A stretch of 64,000 bases of DNA. Source: Phallus indusiatus (taxonomy: Eukaryota; Basidiomycota; Agaricomycetes; Phallales; Phallaceae). Of the stretch, positions 1-11,345 are shown one piece after another (the stretch's first letter is position 1; each line of letters begins with the position of its first letter). A program made the position numbers and the translations under genes. The stretch spans positions 124,001 to 188,000 of the forward strand of contig JAQFWX010000013.1 in NCBI GenBank assembly GCA_027605045.1. Reading direction: 5' to 3'. Under the pieces are notes generated by a model that saw nothing but the letters and a program-made list of their open reading frames with translations, had not been told where the DNA came from and did not search any database.

Positions 1-3000
1 GGTGATGTTGATGCCAGGCTTGTGCCGGAGTGAAACCAACAGATTTTGGAGGTTGAGTATCGAGAATCACCTTGTCCGCGCCAACCGGGGGTGGTGGTTG
101 TGCTAGCGATACCATATAGAGGTGGAAGGAGAATGAGAAAAAAATGAGGATGAGAGTGATAAAAATTAAAACGAAACAGCTCAAAGTACCTTCTAAAGCC
201 GCTTCAACATCATCCCATAATGCTCCCAACAGTGCTAGCAAAAGTGCATGGTCGCCAAAAGACTTCAAAAACGCCACGGCAGCCGTTCTCTTCCCTTCCC
301 AGTTCACGGACGCAAAATAGTCGTCCTTTTTGGTGACCTGAAACCCATGCGGGGTCTGGTCTCGAAGAGTCTTCCAATCACAATGATGTGGACGTAATAG
401 GGACAGGCAATTCTTCAAGTGAGAGCGACAAGGTCCATTGATTGTGAATACCATCACCTTCTGGTTGAAGTCCGCCATGAATCTATCCAATTCTTCGCAA
501 TCCTTACATTTACCGCATCCAACCTTTTGGCTCTTCGCGACTTCTTCCGGGGATGATTGATTCGTGCCGAGAATATGTTGAATGTATAATTGAATGAGTA
601 GTCGCAAAAACGAATTGAAGGGTGAAAGGGTAAGAGGGATATTGTGCTTCTTCAGAAGGTTGATAAATTCAGGAACAAGAGGAATATAAAGAGTTCTGAA
701 TCGTGTGGGAATAATATTTGTACCGGACCCAGGATCCATCTCCAGAATAGAAGCGAGAAGTTGACGGCATGGATCAAGACAATCAGCAAGTATGCAGAGA
801 TCCACAATTTGTATAATACGATCGATGCTCCGAGTTTGAACTGTAACGGTGTCTTCATGATGCACCGGAGACATGTCGTTCCATAACGGAACGATAATAT
901 TGAGACAATAACTCAATATCGCATTGAATTCTGAAACTGGGCACAAATTTGAGGAGACATCCTGTTGAGATTGACCGACCGTTGTATCTTCGTGGTCAGC
1001 ACGGGACACACAAAGGGTGCCTTTCTTCTCTATTAGGGCCCGAATCAGAGGAAGCCAAAAATCCATAGATTTCCGGGTTTTGCTCTTGGGGATGATCACA
1101 CTGAAAAAAATGTGTCAATAAAAAAATAGGAGATCGGAAAGGGGACGGCACTTTTCGTATACAAGACGCAATCCCCATGTCATGCTCGCATGGAGAAGTA
1201 CAGGAAGATCTTCAGAACGCGTTGTTATTGATGTAGACAACGCTTCAGCCACTTTTTCTTTAAACCACTCGTCTGGAATGGGTTCATTGACGGTGGAAGC
1301 GTGTGTTTGAATAGCATCAATAAAGTCCAGACATTTTTGAAGTTGGCCTGTTTGCGTTATAATAGCACTCGCGATCCTTTAAGTGTAATGTGTGTAAATG
1401 ATGGTAGGTAAATGCCATTTTTTGTTTTCAAATGGAAACCGCGACATACCCATGATGTTCGATCTTGGAAAACGAGAATTTATCCCATGATTTGAAGTAA
1501 ATATCTGTGTCCAATTTTCCGAGGGATCGTATATTCCGGACACGGTCCATGATCGCTAACCACATCTCAAAATCGTTCCACCCCAATGCATACTCGATCA
1601 TGATTTTTGTTTTCTGAGGAGTCCTTCTACTAGAGCCACAGCGGTCACTGCTCTCCGACCGATATCCGATGTTTTTGATCATTGCATACGCGATATCTTT
1701 ATCTAGTTGGGTGGGACACGCATTGTTTGATTTATTTAAGCGGTTTAATCCATAATTGAAGCCATCTGCACGATTCGAACAAAAAACCTTGAGGGTATCT
1801 TCTTCCCGAATCAGAACGACGACTGTGCGATGAAACCCTATGATTCCAGTTAGTCAATGTTTGATTATCGTGCAATGGATGTTACGGTGGCTTACAATAA
1901 CTCAACTGGCATTCTTCCTGAAAAAGGACATAAAAAAACACAGTCGTATATAAACATTGGGAAAAAAACTCACGTTATACATATCACCATGAAGTTCTTT
2001 CTCGTCAGGTCCGACGTCATCGAAAGCGTTCCTTGGAATAAGACATTCATTGTTGACTGATAATTCATCTTCAAGAATTCGTCCTCCATCCAAGTTCACG
2101 AGACGCGATATGCCCATTCTTGTCTCGGTAATTTGTGCTATAGAAATATCGAAGATTATATCGCCGGCACCGTCACTGCGATCCGAGTCGCCTAAATCTA
2201 ATCGACGGCTTTTATTGCACTTCCATCTCATGTGGAAACTATCTGGGTCTCCTATATCTTCACGGATTAGATTGCCTAGGCAAACAGTATATCCTAGCTC
2301 CTCCGCCATAGAACGTAAAGACGAGACCTTGCCTGCATCGACGCCCTTCAAGGACGTTGTGCCCGCGAGAAGTTCTCGTTTACTGTACTGGTGCTTGAGA
2401 AGGTAGGCAACAAAAAGATCTTTCGGCAAGGTTTTATATACACCTTCCTTCCATTTTTTCAGGACTTCGCGAAGGTTTTGTTCCGAAAATGGGAGTCTGA
2501 TAAGAGTGGTTGATACATGTTTGAGATTGTAGAAAAGGGCAAGTCGATAGCCCGAAACGATGGGTTTCACTTCGAAAAGGACGTCGGTATACCAAGCTAA
2601 TATGGAAGCCTGCACACTAGACTTTTCGAAGCCGAACACCTTGGATTCTGTACCGCGAGACACAAGGATTTGACCACCTGTGTAGGTTGCGGGAAGGAAG
2701 ACAATCATTGTTCCGAATACTCCTTCCGTCTCCTGAGTGCTGAAGAGAAATTAGACATCATTTGGGCGATTATGACAGCGGCTTGCCTCCGATTAGAAGG
2801 AAGAAAACTTGTATTGATGTTAGCGATACTGAGCGCTGAAAGTGACAGGATGAAAGAGGACAACAAACTCACTGAGAACCAGGCCCGCAAAGAACAAGCT
2901 TGACCAGCTCGCATCGGGGCAACGTTTGATCTGTCCGTATTCCTAAACCATGGCAAACGGTTTTCACAGCTTCGGTATGAATGAACTCCTCCCAATCTTC

Positions 3001-3392
3001 GTTCTGAAATGAGACCTTCTGAGCTTCAATCTCCCATGTCGTACGGGCGCTCTCGTTACTCAGTGTCTCTGCACCAGGTGTGGATGGTACTTGAGCTGAG
3101 CATTCTACGATCAGCTTGGCTTCGCGTTCGGAAAGAGGTAGGCCGATTAAGCCAACATCATCGATGTGCAAGCAAAGGTTCTCAGCGCGTGTCATTTGTA
3201 TCGACCCTTGAAATGAAAATCGACTGCTTAACGCGTCTTCTAAATCACCCTGATCTGTATATTAGAACCCGTCAAAGTTCGGAGATACAACTGGTACCAA
3301 CTCACGACGAGGGTACCTTCTGGTTCATCGTCATTCTTATGCTCGCTATCGTGGGTCCCTAAAGGTTGCTGTTTGAGTTCCAAAGAAGCCAT
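1..3392 (-). CDS. 2OG-Fe(II) oxygenase-like protein, ligand-less paralogue (3' end beyond window)
   Basis: Paralogue of the gene at 3996-7996 in inverted orientation. Exons (minus): 3392-3306, 3249-2873, 2807-2787, 2739-1974, 1917-1896, 1837-1450, 1376-1152, 1100-190, 102 to beyond base 1. All phases agree and intron positions match the plus copy, with one extra C-terminal intron (189-103). The protein begins MASLELKQQPLG. The family fold is visible (GSHFLP, TYTGGQ, SGYRLALFYNL), but the iron ligands are gone. The 21-nt micro-exon that should encode PHQD reads PSNR plus a split Ser, and the distal His is Phe in TDVLFEVKP. VSHG is also VSRG. Exon 3 uses a GC donor (GCAAGC). It is probably not an active dioxygenase. 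It may be a regulatory pseudo-enzyme or an early pseudogene, but the reading frame is otherwise open throughout, so it is annotated as coding. Confidence 0.75.
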
Positions 3393-3446
3393 TGTGTTTC
3401 ACTTCTGCTTGAACTAAGTGAGTTAAAAAAGAATAAAAGATAGTGT

Positions 3447-3468
3447 GTTGTCACGCGTAATGCGTGAC
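3447..3468 (-). promoter_or_regulatory. Palindromic element upstream of the minus oxygenase gene
   Basis: A 22-bp sequence whose core is the palindrome GTCACGC-N5-GCGTGAC. It is the exact reverse complement of 3903-3924. It lies 55-76 bp before the minus start codon at 3392, in the same orientation relative to that gene as the other copy has to the plus gene. Likely a promoter or 5'UTR element retained on both arms of the inverted gene duplication. The bound factor is unknown. Confidence 0.6.
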
Positions 3469-3902
3469 GCGCGTGACCGGTTGACGACGGGTGAGAAGCT
3501 CAGCGCCAATTTTGACTGTATGACCGACCACGACCATACTGCAACTCATTGCATGATCATCCGCGATTTCTATTCAGAAACCTCTGAAACTTCATAAAAG
3601 GACAAAAGTAAATATTTAGAGGGTGTGGTATAAACAATTTTACTGAGCAGTTAGGATATGTATAATAGTCGTACGGGCGTGTCCCCGGCCCGGGCGAGTT
3701 CTCGCCATGGGAGAGGAGACGAAAATTCAGATTCGTAAAGTATCTAGTTCATTCTCTCAACGCAATGGAGTAATAACAAGATCAAAATCGAAACAGTAGA
3801 CTATCAACGTTCCTTGTTAGGTTGATGATATCTTCCGAAGAGTCAAGACGGCCAACGATCTAATGAGTCATGACCAAGTCATGACATGACATGCAGCCAA
3901 GA

Positions 3903-3924
3903 GTCACGCATTACGCGTGACAAC
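3903..3924 (+). promoter_or_regulatory. Palindromic element upstream of the plus oxygenase gene
   Basis: The second copy of the 22-bp element (GTCACGC-N5-GCGTGAC followed by AAC), 72-93 bp before the ATG at 3996. It is a perfect inverted match to 3447-3468 over all 22 bases, although the surrounding intergenic DNA has diverged. That points to functional constraint, or to recent homogenisation. Confidence 0.6.
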
Positions 3925-3995
3925 GCGTTTTTTTTTCTCTTCCTTCTCAACTCCCATAACTACGTTGTGTCCAATCAGAGCCAGATAGTTGATAG

Positions 3996-6900
3996 ATGAC
4001 ACCCCTGGAACCCGCCCTGCCATCTCCAGAGGCCCATGATAGCGAGCACGAGACAGATGCTTCGGGGTCAGAAGATGTTCTCATCGTATGTTATTCAACC
4101 TGCGGAGACGATTTGTAGCACTAACATACAGAACAGGAGGATCTAGAAGACGCACTAAGTAATCAATTTACATTCGAAGGAAGTTTTGCTTGCGCTTCAA
4201 TGACAAAAACCGCGCCGAATCCGTGTTTGAGCATCGAAGGACTTGGCTCAGTCGGGTTACCTCTCTCGGAGCGCGATGCCAAACTAATCATCGAAAGTTC
4301 TGCTCAAGCACCATATGGTCATGGCTCGGAGACTTTGATAAACAAGGACGTTCGTGATACATGGGAGATCGAGCCTCAGAAAATCTCGTTTTTGAACAGT
4401 GCATGGGAGCCATACATTCAGAGTGTTGTCTGTTCTGTATGCAGCTCTTTAGGAGTTCAATCCGCCCAAATAATGCCCCGATGTGAGCTGTATAAACTTC
4501 TTCTCTATCAGGTCGGGTCTCAGTGAGTTTTTTCTCGTGTTTATACGTGCTTATAGCTAACCTTCATTCGAAGTTTTCTTCCCCACCAAGAGTAAGTCAT
4601 GCTCGTCTTATGATCTCTTTGTTCGTTCTTCTTATTATGCAAATGTCCTTTTCATCAGTACTCAAAAGGCGGACGGAATGTTCGCAACGATGGTTATCGT
4701 GCTCCCTTCTGTTTACACGGGCGGTCAGGTTCACGTGTCTCACGGCACACAATCCAAAGTCTTCGATTGTTCTCAGGACTCTATCATATATACGTCCATA
4801 TTAGCCTGGTATACCGATGTTTTTCACGAAGTCAAGCCAGTTACTTCTGGCTTTCGCCTCGCTCTTTCATACAATCTCATCCACGTGTCACCTACCCTCC
4901 CGAAACCCATGCTTCCTGATATGGATGGCCCAATTCAAAACCTTCGTACAGTCCTGAAAAACTGGAAGGAAAATGCGTACACTGTTTTACCCAAAGATTC
5001 TTTGGTCGCCTACATTCTCGACCACCAATACAGTGAAAAGGAGCTCCTTAGGGGCGCAATGTCCCTGAAGGGCGTCGATGCCCACAAAATTTCGTTCTTA
5101 TGGCCTATTGCTGACGAGATGGGATATACGCTTTGTTTGGGAAATTTAACGTACAATGTATACGGGGATGCAGATGATGGTTATAATACCGGAAAGTGGA
5201 AGAAACGCGATGACGACGATTATGAGATGGCGGAAGTTTATGATAAAAGTACGGAGGTATCATGTGTCGTGGACCTGGATGGCGTTCGGCTCCTCAAAAA
5301 TAAATTGAAAGTCGACAATGGTTCTGTTATTCCGGCAAATCATTTTGAAGATGCTGAACCTGATGAGAAATCCTATGGGGGTTACATGGGCAACGTAAGG
5401 TGTTTCTAGTAGATGCCATCACATTTCTAATGCTCCGTTATTTTAGAGCGCAGGCAGTTTAAATTTATGTGAGCATCAATCATGGATACATAGTAACACG
5501 GCCATCAAATGCAGCAATTTCACTAATCAAGATTATAGACTATCATCGCACAGCTCTTGTTTTACTTCGGAAAGAAGATACTTTAGATATATTCTGCTCG
5601 AATCATCCCGATGGCTTTCGATATGGGTTAGATCGGTTGAAGGAGTTTAACAACGTGCCTCCCACTCAGGCGGAGAGAGACATTGCGAATGCTATGATCA
5701 AAAATCTTGTATCTGAGCCGAGACTTCATGGCTACTCAAGTCAACAAACTATTGAAGACATTAAGACTATGATTCAATATACGGTCGCGTGGGACGATTC
5801 AGAGATGTGGTCGACGATTATGCAACGTGTTGGCCCACGATACCTTAAAGCTTTCAGCGCCGATTCCTATTTTGAAGGCTGGGATAAATTCTCGTTTTCT
5901 AGGATTGAGCGAGGGCATGTCATTTTTTTGAATTTTTGGAACAGATTTCGTTTTCATTACTTACAATGGTTTGCTGTCAGGCTTGAGGCTACTGTCTCGG
6001 AAATCTCTCAGCTCAAAGAACGTCTGGACTTTATCAACGATATTCGAGCACACGCTGCCAAGGTCGGCGAAACCATTTCGGAAGACTGGTATAGACAAAA
6101 GCTGGCTAAAGCATTGACCGTGTACCGATTAACATCCCGTATGGATGATGTTGAGGTGCTTCTCCATGTGGTTAGAACATGGGGCTTGCGTATTGTATAC
6201 GAAAAGTACTGTTCCTCTTTCTTTCTACCTTTTGTTTTATTTTTTTAAACATTCTTTTTAGTGTAATACTTCCGATGAGCGAAAAAGGGGGCTCTTTCGA
6301 CTTTTGGCTTCGCTTAATCAAGTCCATGATAGAGAAGAAAGCCACTCTTTGTGCGCTCCAGGTCGACGGCGGTGAAGACACCCGACCACAACAGGACTCT
6401 ATATCGAAATTGTGCCCAGAGAAAGAATTCAATGCGGTATTAGAGTTCTGTCTTAACACAATTGCCCCTCAGTGGAACGACATACCCAAATACTCCGACG
6501 ACGAACAAGTCGAGACTGTGAAAATAGGTCGTATCATTCAAATTTTGGACATGTGCTTTTTTGCTGGTATCTTTGATCCATTCCATACCCTTCTCGTTTC
6601 CATTTTAGGAACAGATCCGAACGCTGAGCTTCTTCCTGCACGGTTCAAATCTATTTATGCTCCACTGGTTCCTAAATTGGTGAACCTCTTAAAAAAGCAT
6701 AATATCTCTCTCACATCTTCGCCTTTTGATATTTTTTTGAGAGAGCTTATCAATCTATATTTTCAATTTATCCTCGGAACGAGTCACTCGCTAACGGAAG
6801 AGGTGGCCGGACGACAAAAGCTCGGATGTGGAAGTGTCGGCTGCCACGACTGTGTCGAGTTGGACCGCTTTATGATAAATACTACCCAAAAAGTGGCAAC

Positions 6901-7996
6901 ATTTTCGACGAATGGACCTCTCCGCCATCATCTTGAAGGACGTCTAACGCGTCGATTTTGTGAATGGACAATCAGTAGAGGAAGACCCCCTTACACGATT
7001 CAGATTACTAAAAGGAACGATTATTTTGCGAGTATGAGTTGGGATGGGCGCAAAGCGGCTGCGTTAGCTTTTTTAGGCTCTTTTGGAAATGACGCGCTTT
7101 TGTCGGAACTCCTGGGAAATAGATGGGGAGAGATTTTAGCTACGTTGCAAGCCCCCGCCGTCGGTTCCGACGTCTGTCATCCACCTCATCCACCTCATCT
7201 ATCTCATCCATCTCATCCACCTCGTCCACCCCATCCACCCCATCCATCTCATTCATCTCATCCATCTCATCCATCTCATCTACCTCATCCGTCTCATCCA
7301 CCTCATCTGTCTCACCCACCTCGCCCGTCTCATCCGCCTCATCCGCCTCATCCGCCTCATCCATCTCACCCACTTCATCCATCTCACTCGTCTCACCCAT
7401 CTCATTCGTCTCATTCGTCTCACCCACTTCATCCACTTCATCCGTCTCATTATCCTCATCAAACCCATCCATCTCATTATTCTCATCCATCTCATCATCC
7501 TTATCCCCATTCGCATTCTCATCACCCTCCTCCCTATTACCAGCATTACCACCAGCATTACCACCATTTCAATCCTATGATCCCACCACCACCACCATCA
7601 TTATCATCATCATCGTCATCATCATTACCACCACTCGGCCCGATGGGTCTGGTTAACGTTGCTCATCCTCATCCGATGATATCGTCGACGCTACAACCAC
7701 CGCCTCCGGGAAGTATGGCGTACACTGTCCAACCGCCGTGTCCTCCTTTGAAACCGTTCGATCCGACGTGCCAAGAGTATCCAGGAAATCCATGGGATGT
7801 GCGAACGCGTGCACAACAGGTATATAGGTCAGGTCCGCTGATTCCTTCGATGCAAATTATGAACCAGACTTCACAAGGAAGAGTCGAATGCTTGAAGTTG
7901 AACGAGGACAGCGCTAGAGAGTTAGGTAAAAAGCGGAAGAGGTCTTCATCGCAGTTTGAATCGAATGAAGTCATCGACCTCACACAGGAGAATTGA
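3996..7996 (+). CDS. 2OG-Fe(II) oxygenase-like nuclear protein with His/Pro tract, NLS and SIM
   Basis: Exons 3996-4085, 4137-4522, 4574-4591, 4659-5394, 5447-5468, 5539-5914, 5981-6205, 6262-7996; 1195 aa, phases consistent. Splicing the 18-nt micro-exon yields the motif GSHFLPHQDTQKADGMFAT, typical of basidiomycete 2OG-Fe(II) oxygenase-superfamily proteins. Predicted iron ligands are His163, Asp165 (codon split by an intron) and His221 (FHEVKP), with Arg231 as 2-oxoglutarate contact. The substrate is unknown. Residues about 240-920 are the helical region usual in this family. Residues about 923-1055 are a His/Pro/Ser repeat (HPPHPSHP units) from a CATCCA/CATCCACCT minisatellite. The C-terminus has a basic KKRKR cluster (likely nuclear localisation) and ends in VIDLTQEN, a classic SUMO-interacting motif. 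The intron 5915-5980 has a GC donor (GCATGT). It is 66 nt with no stop, so it could be retained in frame. Confidence 0.85.
7176..7570 (+). repeat. CATCCA/CATCCACCT coding minisatellite
   Basis: Low-complexity tract inside the last oxygenase exon, made of degenerate 3-, 6- and 9-bp units (CAT CCA, CAT CCA CCT, CAT CTC). It encodes His-Pro, His-Ser and His-Leu dipeptides. It ends in a CAC/CAT-rich stretch (YYQHYHQHYHH) and CCACCACCA / TCATCATCA runs. Because the units are multiples of three, several other frames are open too. These antisense Asp/Glu and Ser/Thr ORFs are shadows. The minus paralogue has no such tract; it has an intron instead. Confidence 0.85.
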
Positions 7997-8868
7997 CCAT
8001 CATGATTTTTTGCTCGCTTTTTCAAGTTTCAAAAAAAAGAAATGTTTTATTAATTGTTTGTTATTCTGCTATCTTAAAATCGCTTATCGCTAATCAGAGT
8101 ATACCATCATATCCCTAATTTTCCAATAGTATTGGTCTTGATGTAATACACTTCGATGCCTCTTATATCTTAGCCTAATATGCATCATGCACAATATTCA
8201 GTACAGGTTTTGACTCAGATGTTTTCTGATATCGAAATAATATTACTCCGATTGGGTTGCGACACGATAAAAAAACATATGCAACCGTTTTTGAGGCTTT
8301 GCACGACGGCTTCTTCGAGGTCAAGAACGCCATTTCAAGACAGACCAAAAATGAAGTTATCTCTATCACGCAGGACAGTAGGTTGTGTTGATTGTTATCC
8401 AAGAAGTAAGATATTGAACCTTTATATTATTACATGCTCTAAGGGTCGGTGTCCGTGTCGGACCGTGTGCAGCGGACGTAGCGTCATTCGTTCGTTTGTT
8501 TCCTCGATGATGTATTTTTGGAATTCTTTGTGCCCATTCGCACATTCCCGTGTTCTTGATGCATCCCTTTCTTTTTTTTATGTTCATTTCCCTTATTCCT
8601 TACCCCTTTGTTCGATTACTTTGTCCTTATTTCCTTATTCTATATAAAAGACTCATGTAGATACATAGATAGTTTTCTCCGTAGATTATATTACCTATGA
8701 TCTCTCTCTACCCTCTACATCTTCCTCGCGCATTGACAACGATCCCGCAGGTTTACAATATGACTGATGGCACGCAATAAAATGTACAGTGTATGCAATT
8801 TAAATTAATTCAGAGGAAATGTGACATTCATATAGTTAAACAAAGAAGGAGACGAGACATGATAATAT
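7997..8868. other. Convergent intergenic region, nothing recognised
   Basis: About 870 bp between two convergent genes (oxygenase plus, ARALQ copy 1 minus). It is AT-rich and pyrimidine-rich around 8560-8660. No convincing protein, RNA gene or repeat was found. Confidence 0.5.
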
Positions 8869-11127
8869 TCACATCATATACTCGACATAGGGACCCGGGG
8901 GTTTAGGGATGGCGCGGTAATACCGTTCTTTATGTACGTTCTTGAAAGTCAGGTAATAGTAATTTTCGCACTCTTCAATGCGATACACGGAAAATCCTCT
9001 GTCGGGATATATTCCGAACGGTAATTCGCCTATTTTGTCGAGAGGATAGAGCGTTCTATATGAGGAAAAGGGTGGTGGTGACGGTGGGGGAGGCCAATAT
9101 GGTGCGTAATAGGGGGTATACCAAGGATAAGAAAATCTTGCGTCGTATATAGGACTAGGACTTGGACTTGGAGGATCAAATTGATCAAAATCCACCGAAA
9201 CCAGTCGGTGAGGCTCTGGAATTGGTGCCGGACGTCCGTTGATCAAACGCTGGGATGACGTGACCGTGACAGAGGCACCATTCTCGTCGACAATGGTAAA
9301 GGTTGATGTAGGATTGGAGATTGGAGGGTCGATGTCATTGTTTGTTGGTTTAGAGCGTTTGGAAGGGCGAGACGGGGAAGGAGAAGGCTGGACATGTGCT
9401 GATGCGGTCGAGGAGTTAGTGCACCCAGATGCTTCTTTCTTGGGGAACATTGGGGACGATGTTGGTATAGAACGTCTGGGAAAGGGAGCATAGTCGTCAA
9501 TATGTGATGTAGATGAATCACTGGGCACGGATGCGTCTCTCTTGGAAGACTTGGGAGACGGTGTTGGTGTAGAACGTCCGGAAGACTGAGACGGAGTAGG
9601 CTCCATCGATGATGTAGAAGAGTAAGGGGACTTTGGGGACGGTGCTGGCGCCACGACGTCGGACACTGTCGAGCAAACTGAGCTGGCTCTAGATGAAACA
9701 GCTCTGGGCGGTTGAAGCTCGACGGGTTTGACAGTTGGGATAGAAGACAAAGACACTACCGATACCGCTCTCACGGACTCCCATGAAGATGAAGCAGAGC
9801 ACGACGATCTGCTAGAGACAGAGCTTCTTGAAGGAGAAACTGATTTTGGTAATCGCTTAGTGACAGGATAAACCAAGGTCATCGTAGAAGACACGGGAGA
9901 CAGGGGATCGGGATATGTTCTAGGCGCGACTTGCTTGCTTGGAAATGGAACTAGCAGCCCGTCGTTGAAGGAACTTATCGTTTTAGATCCTCGCGCACCG
10001 TCATCTTTAGAGCTCGGCCCAAAGTCTTCGTAGAACTGTAAGGCTCTGGCGATCGTCTCGTCATCAGGAACTGGGACAGGCGGGAACCTGTTAATCAATT
10101 CCTCCGTATTAGTGGAGCTGATAACGGAATTCGAGCTTTCATTATTCCTGAGACTGTCCCGTTTGGATGATTGGGTGATCTTCTCCTTTGAAAGATTCTG
10201 CAAATGCAGCGTTAGATATTTATAACCCATTAAGGAAGAATTGTTGGCTCACCCAAGAGACACTTTTGTTCTTCTTAACCGTTATAGGACCGCGTTCTTC
10301 TTCAGACGCGGAATAATAACAATCGCCGCTGGAATTATCCTCAGAATCGGCGTTTTCGTCTTTGCATTGTTCGACATAACGACTCCGAGTTGGCGTTGGG
10401 GCGTCTATGGCTTTACTCTTTCCTTTGTCTACTTTGCTGAGTTCATTCAGCGAAGTCGGCTTCTCACCGTGACAATGGGAACATGTTTCCTTTGTTTGAA
10501 CCGGTGAAGCGGGCTGTTGGGTGTTCCATTTAAGAGGACGAGTCAATAAGAACCGCGATGGGTCGCGTGCAGTTGTCGTCGAAATTGCCCGTCTTCTGGG
10601 AGGTACCTGACCCGAGGAAATCGTGTCTCCTTTCGCATCCTTCTTCCCGTTGTGCGAGGGTGAACCTGACTGATGTTCGTTTGTTGGAAAACTATCGATA
10701 ATTAGTCAGGACAAAATACTCTCAAAACAAGACGTTATAACTTACACTGCATATGATTGGCTTCGATGAAGTGTCGAAGCCGTACTCGTTCTATGAGCAT
10801 CAGAAAAGGGGTTTTCTATGCCAGATAGGGGATTATCATGTTATTGAATTATTTAATTTGCTATAGGTATAAGAGATATCACTTACCACTTTGACCGGCG
10901 TTGGTGTTAGCGCGGTTACGCTGGTTACCTGGCCACGAGCCAATGCTCGGAAGCTCATTGTGTGGGTAAGGCGGGAGAGAATCTCGCGCCCCCGGGGCCG
11001 AAGCAGGAATAGTCGGAGTAGAAACAGGTAAAGGAGGGTTGGATGGATATGAGAAAGTAGCTGAAGTCGACAGGTGTGTGTTAGATCTGTTACCCAGGTT
11101 AAAAAGTTTGCCAAGGATCGCGGGCAT
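8869..11127 (-). CDS. ARALQ-family Ser/Pro-rich protein, copy 1 (full length)
   Basis: Exons (minus) 11127-10887, 10815-10746, 10691-10253, 10197-8869; 692 aa, phases 1-2-0. Function unknown. It resembles no family I can name, but related genes lie at 12.4-15.3, 29.5-30.7, 57.6-58.7 and 63.8 kb. Modules in order: a short N-terminal motif (MPAILGKLFNL); PFSDAHR followed by a basic-Ser motif (LHRSQSYAV) on a 70-nt exon; RRRAIS...SRFLLTRPLK; CSHCHG; KGKSKAIDA with an acidic stretch; then IARALQFYED. A long Ser/Pro low-complexity region follows. The C-terminal module is LPFGIYPDRGFSVY...EECENYYYLTF, ending PPGPYVEYMM. No signal peptide or membrane segment is visible. A TATATATAT sits 122 bp before the ATG. 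It is the best-preserved member and the reference for the family. Confidence 0.8.
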
Positions 11128-11248
11128 GTTGTGATTTAGATTGGTTCGGTTCGATTGAACTAAAAGAGAAAAGGCGTAATGAGGGGGTTTGAGAAAGTGG
11201 GGTAGTGAAAGGTGGTTTATTGATGTTGTCTCCCTAAATTTTCGCCCG

Positions 11249-11257
11249 TATATATAT
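11249..11257 (-). promoter_or_regulatory. TATA-like box of ARALQ copy 1
   Basis: TATATATAT 122 bp before the start codon at 11127. Comparable TATA-like runs occur 102-126 bp before the starts of copies 2, 3 and 4 (15460-15467, 30821-30830, 58814-58821). Confidence 0.5.
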
Positions 11258-11333
11258 GAAATTGGGAATGGACTGTTGTTGGACAGGACGCGTTCGGTGT
11301 CCACACTATACCGGCGACTGAGCACATCGACTG

Positions 11334-11345
11334 TTGTCCACACAA
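11334..11345 (-). promoter_or_regulatory. TTGTCCACACAA element, ARALQ copy 1
   Basis: The 12-mer TTGTCCACACAA lies 207 bp before the start codon at 11127. The same 12-mer occurs at 58896-58907, 208 bp before the start of copy 4. Conserved spacing to the ATG in two diverged promoters suggests a cis element of the family. Confidence 0.45.

Larger units (their letters stand above)
3393..3995. other. Shared intergenic region of the head-to-head oxygenase pair
   Basis: About 600 bp separating two divergent start codons (3392 minus, 3996 plus). The 22-bp inverted repeat copies sit near each end. The middle part, about 3470-3900, shows no further inverted symmetry by eye and no ORF. It is presumed to contain both promoters. 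Confidence 0.6.

Noticed and set aside
7140..7490. Antisense Asp/Glu/Met-rich ORF and Ser/Thr-rich ORF in another frame over the repeat tract
   Set aside because: They exist only because the repeat unit is a multiple of three; the spliced oxygenase frame explains the DNA.
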